Shown here: positions 54,889 to 60,350 of the stretch, one piece after another | How positions within the stretch are numbered: position 1 is the stretch's first letter | How the letters are laid out: the number at the start of each line of letters is the position of its first letter | Assembly: GCA_024398785.1 (NCBI GenBank) | Contig: JAKSIO010000012.1 | Coordinates: 1 to 60,350 of the forward strand | Length of the DNA stretch: 60,350 nt | Source of the DNA: Bacteroidaceae bacterium | GTDB taxonomy: Bacteria > Bacteroidota > Bacteroidia > Bacteroidales > Bacteroidaceae | Direction of reading: 5' to 3' | Notes under the pieces: generated by a model | What the model was told of the DNA's origin: nothing | Database searches by the model: none | Seen by the model: only the letters and a program-made list of their open reading frames with translations | Position numbers and translations under genes: made by a program

Positions 54889-55227
54889 ATGAACAAAGTA
54901 ATTGGACGTAACCTTAAAGCTTTAAGGGAAGCGAATAAATTCACACAGGAAAGAATAGCAGATTATCTTGGAGTAAAAAGATCTGCCTACGCAAATTACG
55001 AATCTGGAGATAGAGAAGCACCTATTGATATTCTTGAAAAAGCATGTGATTTGTTCGGTTGCAGTTTGGATATGTTATTCTCTGAAGACAAACAAGCCGT
55101 GAACAATATGCTGATCTGCGCATTCCGTGCTGATGGACTTAGCGATAATGACATGAAAGAAATAGCAACATTCAAAAGTGTTGTTATGAATTATTTGAAA
55201 ATGGACAGTTTGATAAATAATGGCTAA
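54889..55227 (+). CDS. XRE-family HTH regulator
   Basis: A 112-aa protein with a Cro/C1-type helix-turn-helix at ~7-62: LKALREANKFTQERIADYLGVKRSAYANYESGDREAP is split by eye into the classic five helices. The C-terminal ~45 residues are helical and may dimerise or contact ImmA. In Xre-ImmA pairs the HTH protein represses the operon and is cut by the protease upon a signal. It overlaps the ImmA gene by 8 bp. Confidence 0.9.
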   Translation: MNKVIGRNLKALREANKFTQERIADYLGVKRSAYANYESGDREAPIDILEKACDLFGCSLDMLFSEDKQAVNNMLICAFRADGLSDNDMKEIATFKSVVMNYLKMDSLINNG

Positions 55228-55951
55228 ATTTTCAATAGACACAGCAGAATCTTTTGCTATGAAGATGAGGGCAATACTTCAAGTATCAGACAATGAGCCC
55301 TTGAACATGAAGACTGTTGTAAGACAGTTGAATATCCTCACGTTGTACAGACCATTATCAGAGCAATTGTGGGGGCTTTCGTTGAAATCCTTTGACGGCA
55401 GCAAGAAATTCATGTTGGTTAACAGCAATTCAAATAAAGGAAGCCAGCATTTTACTATTGCTCACGAACTTTACCATCTTTATTTTGATTCAAATCCTGA
55501 ACCGCATTTTTGTGGAAATGAATCTGAAAAGAATCCTACTGAACGATCTGCAAATATGTTCGCATCGGCTTTATTGATGCCAAAAGGAGGATTGATTAAG
55601 AATATTCCTAATGATGAAATTAAAACCGGTATAATAAGTGTAGATACCGTTATTCGTCTGGAATATCTGTTCGGAGTTTCTCATAGAACTCTTGTATATC
55701 GTCTTAAGGAATTGAATATTGCCAAACCAATATGCATAGAGTACCTTTTATCTTTATCAATAAAGCGGGAATCTCATCTTAGAGGTTATGATAACAGTAT
55801 GTACGAACCGGGAAACGAGGGTGTTATCATTGGTGATTATGGTACTCTGGCAAAAAAACTATTTGACGATGAAATAATTTCGGAAGGTCATTATTGGGAA
55901 TTATTTAATCTGATAGGATATGGCAAAAGTGAAGATAGTATTGGACGCTGA
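55220..55951 (+). CDS. ImmA/IrrE-family metallopeptidase
   Basis: A 243-aa protein with the zinc motif HELYH (82-86) in FTIAHELYHLYF, and NPTERSANMFASALLMP, the third-ligand helix of the ImmA/IrrE group. The C-terminal ~100 residues form a second domain (SHRTLVYRLKELN) that looks like a winged helix or XRE-like module. Family members cleave HTH repressors such as ImmR or DdrO. It overlaps the genes on both sides, by 8 bp and 32 bp. Confidence 0.9.
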   Translation: MAKFSIDTAESFAMKMRAILQVSDNEPLNMKTVVRQLNILTLYRPLSEQLWGLSLKSFDGSKKFMLVNSNSNKGSQHFTIAHELYHLYFDSNPEPHFCGNESEKNPTERSANMFASALLMPKGGLIKNIPNDEIKTGIISVDTVIRLEYLFGVSHRTLVYRLKELNIAKPICIEYLLSLSIKRESHLRGYDNSMYEPGNEGVIIGDYGTLAKKLFDDEIISEGHYWELFNLIGYGKSEDSIGR

Positions 55952-56429
55952 TGTGTTAATTCACTTTTCTGAAGCCGGTAAGCTATCATTGTTACCGTCT
56001 ATTCTCAATGAGTTTGACCACATAATACTGTCAACTGTATATGAAGAAATCAAGTCAATTCAGAAACAGGTTGACAACCAAGTGTATTTATTAAAAAATA
56101 TTTCAATAGAGCAATTTGCCCCATCTGGAGAAATGCGAAAAGAATATGCAATGTTATCGTCCAGATTTGGCAAGGGAGAAAGTTCTTGCATGGCATACTG
56201 TAAATACACTAACAATGTAATAGGAAGCAGCAATTTAAAAGACGTAAAGAAATACTGTGTGTCTGAAAATATTACCTATCTGACAACACTTGACTTTCTA
56301 TATTATGCATTTGTAAGAGGTAAATTGACCAAAGTTGAGTGCAGTCAATTTATTCAAGAAGTCCTATCAAATGGCAGCAAATTGCCAGTTGTTGATATCA
56401 CAACATATACACCTTCATGCCAGATATAG
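55920..56429 (+). CDS. PIN-like domain protein (putative toxin nuclease)
   Basis: A 169-aa protein resembling PIN-domain nucleases. It opens with KIVLDADVLIHF (Asp9, Asp11), has the mid-chain acidic motif GKGESSCMAYC (Glu ~88), then a strand with SSNLKDV where PINs carry TxD, here Asn in place of the usual acid. PIN domains are Mg2+-dependent RNases, mostly toxins. The 32-bp overlap with ImmA makes coupled translation likely. No VapB-type antitoxin is adjacent, so the XRE/ImmA pair may be the control. The missing acid leaves activity uncertain. Confidence 0.7.
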   Translation: MAKVKIVLDADVLIHFSEAGKLSLLPSILNEFDHIILSTVYEEIKSIQKQVDNQVYLLKNISIEQFAPSGEMRKEYAMLSSRFGKGESSCMAYCKYTNNVIGSSNLKDVKKYCVSENITYLTTLDFLYYAFVRGKLTKVECSQFIQEVLSNGSKLPVVDITTYTPSCQI

Positions 56430-56482
56430 AATTATCACGTTGGCAAGGAAATGTGGGAGTGGGAAAGTTATTGGATGCGGGC

Positions 56483-56785
56483 TTACTGGATGCGGGCTTT
56501 TACATAAGCATCTTCAGCGGCGACATCCATATCCAGTCCATACTGCGGACTGTATTTTCCTCTTGGGATATCACGGAAGATATAGTAGTTAGCCTTTCGT
56601 GCTGCAACTATATGGTCCGTTGTGGCCGTACTGATTGTGGATGCGGCAAGACTGATTAGAGAAGCTAATGCCGAGTTTCCGCTGTACTTAACCTGAAGGT
56701 CAAGTACAAGGTCGCAGGTTCTGTCAAAGAAAATCTCTCCCGATGTGGCAGATTTGATAAAATATCTGATGTTTGTTTCTATTGC
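56483..56785 (-). pseudogene. Truncated gene of unknown family
   Basis: The minus strand reads IETNIRYFIKSATSGEIFF, LVLDLQVKYSGNSALASL and RKANYYIFRDIPRG, a coherent protein-like sequence with about 100 codons to a stop at 56483. Its 5' end runs straight into the dispersed repeat at 56786, so the N-terminus (and likely a signal peptide) is lost. The longer frame to 56890 starts at TTG and merely reads through the repeat. Family unknown. Confidence 0.5.
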
Positions 56786-56850
56786 GAACAGGGGACAGGT
56801 TCCGTTCGCCGTTTTTTTGCGAAGGTTGACCTTTTTGTATTCGGAATTGA
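56786..56850. repeat. Dispersed repeat, copy 2
   Basis: 56786-56810 is the perfect reverse complement of 394-418. The next 40 bp, with AGGTTGACCTTTTTG and TATTCGGA, match both 51067-51104 (same strand) and, as reverse complement, TCCGAATACAA at 361-371. This is the most complete copy of the element in the window. Confidence 0.65.
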
Positions 56851-56936
56851 TAGTGACTATGGCTATGGTCTTAACGGGAAGGCTTTGCAAAGGGTCCTGG
56901 CGTGGATCAGTCTTTCTGTTTCCAATATCTGCATAG

Positions 56937-58106
56937 TCATTTTCTTTTCATAATCTTTGCAGCATAGCCTCCGTAGATTATCTGTATTGGACCGTTCGGC
57001 TCAGACTGCCAGAACTTGATCATATCGGGAAGCATAGCCTGCTGTGCCTTCAAAGGCAGTCCGGTACCGAAATCCACTTGGCAGGCCTTAAGTTTGAGCT
57101 GGTTGTTGATGTAGAACAATTGCGGGTCAGGACTGTTCATGTCGCTTGCATCGAACATGAAGTATGGCAGTCTGTATAGTGAAGAGCTGGTGGAAAGCTG
57201 CACGTTTTCACTGAGCGCCTTCCTGTTGTTCAGAATAGCCGATGCCGCCTCCTGGATGTCAGCGGCAGTGGCATTGCGGCTGAATTCTCCTATTACGACG
57301 GCTTGCGAAAAGTTGCCGCAGAAGTTCTCCGGCATCCCGCAGGCCCTGCCGCGGAGGTCAGCTGTCTCAATAATGGTAAAGTTTTCCTTTGAAGGCAGCT
57401 TTTCCAGTAACTTGCCGATGGCGTAGTGGCACAATGCCGCATTTGTCCCTGCACCCGATTCTGCGCGCATACTGGCAACCTCATCCTGGCTGACCTGCAA
57501 TGTATAGGTCTCCTTGATGAATTTCATCGTGACCATATTGAAAAGCATCCTGAACAGTGACTTGAATCCAATCTTGCTCCAACCCAGTTCCTGAATCCTG
57601 GAGAGCGTCTGCTCTTTTGTAAGCGCATCTGCATTCGGAATGAGATTCTGGTCCACCGTCATTGCTTCCACAGCATGGCCCAATGTTATTCTGCCCCAGT
57701 CAGCGGCTATTCTGTAGAATGTGGTGCCGTCCATCAGAGCATGGGCTCCCTGGAGTACAACCGCAGCACCGTCTCCGAGCGTTATTCTGTACGCCTCAAG
57801 TATCCGTGATTTCCCGCCTTTGAAGCTGCCCGTATCGAACTTTGGCACAAGAGCGTACATATCCTCCAATACGGAATGTTCTCTGCGGTCAAGCTCCACT
57901 AATCTGATTTGTTCTTCCAGGCCGGTCCACAACACGCATTTCTGCCTTTCATCATATTTTCCCAGCAGTTGCGGATACGGTTTGAGAACAGCATCAAGCG
58001 ATGTCTGCAGCGCCTGGGCATCGGGCAAATTCTTATAAACCCAGGCTCCCTTGATGACCATATCAAGGCAGAACAGGTCAAATGATGTCAGTTTCCACGT
58101 TTCCAT
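56937..58106 (-). CDS. BAHD-like acyltransferase
   Basis: A 389-aa soluble CoA-dependent acyltransferase-like protein. It has the catalytic HxxxD as H122-ALM-D126-G in QGAHALMDGTTFY and a C-terminal VDFGTG (~345-349), matching the structural DFGWG motif of BAHD enzymes and placed as in that family. FCGNFSQAV and IRLVELDRR fit the two-lobed chloramphenicol-acetyltransferase fold, which also includes alcohol acetyltransferases and NRPS condensation domains. BAHD enzymes are best known from plants and fungi, acylating alcohols or amines. Acceptor unknown. Its 3' end (56992-57063) is the right flanking repeat of the island. It follows the GNAT gene by 24 bp. Confidence 0.8.
   Translation of the reverse strand: METWKLTSFDLFCLDMVIKGAWVYKNLPDAQALQTSLDAVLKPYPQLLGKYDERQKCVLWTGLEEQIRLVELDRREHSVLEDMYALVPKFDTGSFKGGKSRILEAYRITLGDGAAVVLQGAHALMDGTTFYRIAADWGRITLGHAVEAMTVDQNLIPNADALTKEQTLSRIQELGWSKIGFKSLFRMLFNMVTMKFIKETYTLQVSQDEVASMRAESGAGTNAALCHYAIGKLLEKLPSKENFTIIETADLRGRACGMPENFCGNFSQAVVIGEFSRNATAADIQEAASAILNNRKALSENVQLSTSSSLYRLPYFMFDASDMNSPDPQLFYINNQLKLKACQVDFGTGLPLKAQQAMLPDMIKFWQSEPNGPIQIIYGGYAAKIMKRK
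56992..57063. repeat. Right flanking direct repeat of the island
   Basis: 72 bp within the BAHD gene, 70 identical to 51112-51183, same orientation, offset exactly 5,880 bp. The two differences are single substitutions. Confidence 0.9.
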
Positions 58107-58130
58107 ATCGTCTTTTACTGTCTGTCGTCA

Positions 58131-59033
58131 TTACTTTCCATCGTTGTGCGTGTTATTACGCCAACGCTTCAGCATGGGGAAAAGCATCTGGCAATGCTCT
58201 CTCATCTGATCGTTTGTCATCCCTGCCTGCGCACCGAATTGCGAACACATTTCTATGTATTCCTCCATTGACACCTTGTCTATGAATTCTCCGTCCTGAT
58301 AGCAGTATTTGCAGTAATCAAAGTTGGCGCTGCCGTCGGCATCGGTACCGCATACGGCATCGGCTGTCATGGGCATACCGCAACTCTGACAAAACTGCGG
58401 CAGTTGTCCCTCAAGGAAATGTTTCTCCTTAGTGGGGAAAGCGGCCTCATAGGTCTCAAAACCTTCCGGGTCATGGTCGGCGGCAAAGTATCCCTTGGGA
58501 GGACAGTACGTCCACTCCCTACCGCCAAGGTAACCGGGAACCAGTTCCTGTGCAAGGAAATAAGGCACAGGACTATCTTTGGGCTCTGCGTGATAATGTA
58601 TACCAAGACTGCTGGCTAGCACAAAACCGGCGTTTCCGTAGAAATCAATGTTGCCTTCGAAACAAAGCACACTGACTCCCATCTTGCGGGCCTTCTCAAT
58701 TGAATAATTCAGCAATTTGAGGCCATAGCCTTTGCGTTTCCAGTCGGGATGTATGCTGATTGGACCCAATGTCCAGGCTTGCAGGACATCACCATTGTCC
58801 GATGTGAGCTCTGCACGGGAATACATTACGTGGCCTATAATCCGGCCTCCGACTTCCATCACAAAGTCAAGTTCCGGGATGAAATCTGGATTGCTGCGGT
58901 ATCTGTTCAATACGAAATGTTCCAGACATCCCGGACGATATACATTCCAGAATGCCTCTCTTGTAAGATTCTCCACTTCCTGCCAGTCGGCAGGCTCTTC
59001 AAGTCGAATTTTATATTCTCCCATATCTTGCAT
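58131..59033 (-). CDS. GNAT acetyltransferase with C-terminal zinc ribbon
   Basis: A 300-aa protein. Residues ~6-150 form a GNAT N-acetyltransferase domain with the acetyl-CoA loop RKGYGLKLL (~100-108). Residues ~213-250 form a putative zinc ribbon with Cys215, Cys218, Cys228, Cys241 and Cys244 (QFCQSCGMPM and CKYCYQDGEF), followed by a helical end with MEEYIEM. The combination is common in gut Bacteroidales; acceptor unknown. A second ATG at 59024 is also a possible start. Probably co-transcribed with the BAHD gene. Confidence 0.87.
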   Translation of the reverse strand: MQDMGEYKIRLEEPADWQEVENLTREAFWNVYRPGCLEHFVLNRYRSNPDFIPELDFVMEVGGRIIGHVMYSRAELTSDNGDVLQAWTLGPISIHPDWKRKGYGLKLLNYSIEKARKMGVSVLCFEGNIDFYGNAGFVLASSLGIHYHAEPKDSPVPYFLAQELVPGYLGGREWTYCPPKGYFAADHDPEGFETYEAAFPTKEKHFLEGQLPQFCQSCGMPMTADAVCGTDADGSANFDYCKYCYQDGEFIDKVSMEEYIEMCSQFGAQAGMTNDQMREHCQMLFPMLKRWRNNTHNDGK

Positions 59034-59239
59034 ATCAGTAATGCAAACTTATACAAATATCTTCGATTGAAAAAATTCATATGCTCTTTTCGCCTCCTCC
59101 TTTTCCTCATTAGAGAAATGACCAAACAAACTAGACATCAATGCCCTATTCTCTACCAGCAACAACTACATGCCGGGACGTCAGGAAGCAAGTTGCTATG
59201 AATTGCTAATATTGAGACGTCAAAAAACGAGGGTGTCCA

Positions 59240-59710
59240 TCAACGAACTAACAATAGTGCTATTCTCAGTTCGTTGCTGTTCTTGTTAATACCAATCCCG
59301 AACATTAGTTCCATATCGTTGGAAAAGCCATCTATCCAATCATTTATAACTTCCATCTCGCCTGCCGTCAAGTCGTTTTTTGGAGGAGTAAAGAAATAGA
59401 GAAACAGTTTTTGCGGGCATGATGAGGAACCTGTTTTTCCCTTCATCATGTTAACAAGTTTTGTCATCCTTTCCGGTACTGTGCCATCAATACTGAATTC
59501 GTAGGCGTACACATCACTGTCATCAGTAATCAGATGTTCAAAATCCCGGCTATCTAGTCTAATCATAGCTTTTGGATCTTCTGTAATCTCATGATACAGC
59601 CTTAGACATAATTCAGCATTTGCATTAAACACGTCTTTTTCAATCTGGATGGTACATCCAGCATTCTTTTTCTCATTCTGTGCATGAATGAATGTTTCAA
59701 AATCCTTCAT
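59240..59710 (-). CDS. Stand-alone protein resembling FtsZ C-terminal domain
   Basis: A 156-aa protein with no named family. Its second half runs LFLYFFTPPKND, LTAGEMEVINDWI, then DMELMFGIGIN and a final strand ELRIALLL, the same order of strands and helix as the FtsZ C-terminal domain (LSLEEVNEI, IIFGVSID, VRVTVIA). No tubulin GTPase motif (GGGTG) is present. It might bind a tubulin-like partner; this is inference from weak similarity. The ATG at 59710 is preferred over a frame start 11 codons earlier. Confidence 0.6.
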   Translation of the reverse strand: MKDFETFIHAQNEKKNAGCTIQIEKDVFNANAELCLRLYHEITEDPKAMIRLDSRDFEHLITDDSDVYAYEFSIDGTVPERMTKLVNMMKGKTGSSSCPQKLFLYFFTPPKNDLTAGEMEVINDWIDGFSNDMELMFGIGINKNSNELRIALLLVR

Positions 59711-59817
59711 ATTGTTTTTTCTGTATTGATTAGTAATTCGCAACCCATTATTTGGGGTGATTACTGTTTGTCTTGATAATTGATATACTCCTAGTCCAAC
59801 ATCTTCTTATACATAGT

Positions 59818-60350
59818 TCAAAATTCAGCATCTGCTTCTTTGTGAATGAAGATGACCGTCTTTGTTTTAACTGTTTTTATTACTTTCTCAATTGTCTGGC
59901 AGTCAGCATGCCCAGAGGTATGTAAGTCCACAACATTGTGGAACATCTCGCGAAATTGCTTGTACTTTGGATTGACCTTTACCTGCTCTGGATCCTTGTA
60001 ATAGCCATCCCATGAAGAGTAAATGAGGAGTGTTTCTTCATGTGGGAGTTTTTCAAGCAATCCCTTTACACGCCCCATCTGCGAAGTTCCAACTACCATT
60101 GTCATACCAGTCTGCTTTAGTTTCTTAAGCATACGGTCGTTGTAGAACAATGGCTCAAATGAGAACAAACCTTTTGATAACTTTGATTCGCGCTTTGTGA
60201 AATACTCCATTGTCCTCTTCATAAACAAAGACCAGATGCAAAAGGGCTTTGCTGCATCAATAGAAGCCTCTTTGATTGTTGCCAATCGTTCTATATCAGT
60301 GGCAGATGCAAGGACAAAGACATACTTGAAGGCTTTCATCACATTCTGCA
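59818..60350 (-). CDS. MBL-fold/beta-CASP-like protein, 5' end cut by window
   Basis: The visible ~175 codons end at 59818; the reading frame is open to the window edge, so the N-terminus is missing. It contains MVVGTSQMGRVKGLL, LIYSSWDGYYKDP, DLHTSGHADCQTIEKVI and IFIHKEA at the end, the last parts of an RNase J/beta-CASP-type metallo-hydrolase (SGHA motif and final HxE strand). The first metal motif HxHxDH would lie upstream, outside the window. Probably a nuclease or RNA-processing enzyme; not certain. Confidence 0.75.
   Translation of the reverse strand, partial: QNVMKAFKYVFVLASATDIERLATIKEASIDAAKPFCIWSLFMKRTMEYFTKRESKLSKGLFSFEPLFYNDRMLKKLKQTGMTMVVGTSQMGRVKGLLEKLPHEETLLIYSSWDGYYKDPEQVKVNPKYKQFREMFHNVVDLHTSGHADCQTIEKVIKTVKTKTVIFIHKEADAEF

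Noticed and set aside
56483..56890. 135-aa gene starting at 56890
   Set aside because: The start is a TTG inside the dispersed repeat; only the part up to 56785 looks like real protein, so it is listed as a truncated gene.
59049..59138. 29-aa minus-strand ORF (starts MSSLFGHFSNEEKEEA)
   Set aside because: Protein-like composition and close to the GNAT start, but too short to support without homologues; may be a gene remnant.
1..60350. tRNA, rRNA or tmRNA genes
   Set aside because: Intergenic gaps were scanned by eye for cloverleaf-type stems and TTCGA arms; none was convincing. A tRNAscan or Infernal run would be decisive.

Overview
The window comes from a chromosome of the Bacteroidales, most likely Prevotella or a close relative. 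Three things point there: many start sites are preceded by the Bacteroidota -7 box TAnnTTTGC, recognisable Shine-Dalgarno sites are rare, and the gene blocks are typical of that group (moxR-DUF58-bat aerotolerance cluster, gyrA plus a TPR gene, paaK plus an ACT gene, DUF4295 beside rpmG and rpmB). A CE15 glucuronoyl esterase and a second carbohydrate-esterase-like gene suggest a plant-fibre or gut lifestyle. These are inferences from protein and motif recognition by eye; no database was searched.

Layout. 1-475: non-coding, with two kinds of tandem repeat and one copy of a dispersed repeat. 0.5-9 kb: nucleoside phosphorylase (+), then a minus-strand run clpC-htpG-patatin-phosphoesterase. 9-13 kb: gyrA and a TPR protein (+). 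13.3-22.6 kb: one long minus-strand operon, moxR-DUF58-membrane protein-batA-batBC fusion-batD-batE-PAP2. 22.7-27.8 kb: ftsY-rimO-HU-membrane HU, then rpmB-rpmG-DUF4295, then tsaD. 27.9-38.1 kb: paaK-ACT (+); thioesterase, M3 peptidase fusion and C10 protease (-); nucleoid-associated protein, MBL hydrolase and DUF1573 protein (+). 38.2-46.4 kb: CE15 esterase, PlsC-like acyltransferase, BASS transporter, rlmH, endonuclease/phosphatase-family protein, beta-helix lipoprotein, a secreted esterase and a YqiA-like esterase. 46.4-50.9 kb: an MBOAT gene coupled to two SGNH genes, which looks like a surface-glycan O-acylation unit.

51.1-57.0 kb is an AT-rich accessory island. It is bracketed by a 72-bp direct repeat (70/72 identical, copies exactly 5,880 bp apart). 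The right copy is the 3' end of an intact BAHD-like acyltransferase gene, and the left copy is fused to a frameshifted IS5-type transposase remnant. Inside are two probable DNA-glycosylase-fold proteins (UDG-like and alkyladenine-glycosylase-like), an unrecognised 420-aa protein, an agmatine-deiminase scrap, and a tightly overlapping XRE / ImmA-IrrE protease / PIN-like operon behind a 25-bp tandem duplication. This is the best candidate in the window for an undescribed defence or toxin-regulation module. 58-60.35 kb: GNAT with zinc ribbon, a stand-alone protein resembling the FtsZ C-terminal domain, and an MBL-fold protein cut by the window edge.

Several core genes are structurally unusual: ClpC lacks its N-domain, BatB and BatC are one polypeptide with a long Gln/Asn tract, an M3 peptidase carries an esterase-like N-terminus, and one HU protein has a C-terminal membrane anchor. 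Many start codons were moved from a longest-frame TTG to an internal ATG or GTG. No tRNA, rRNA or CRISPR array was recognised.
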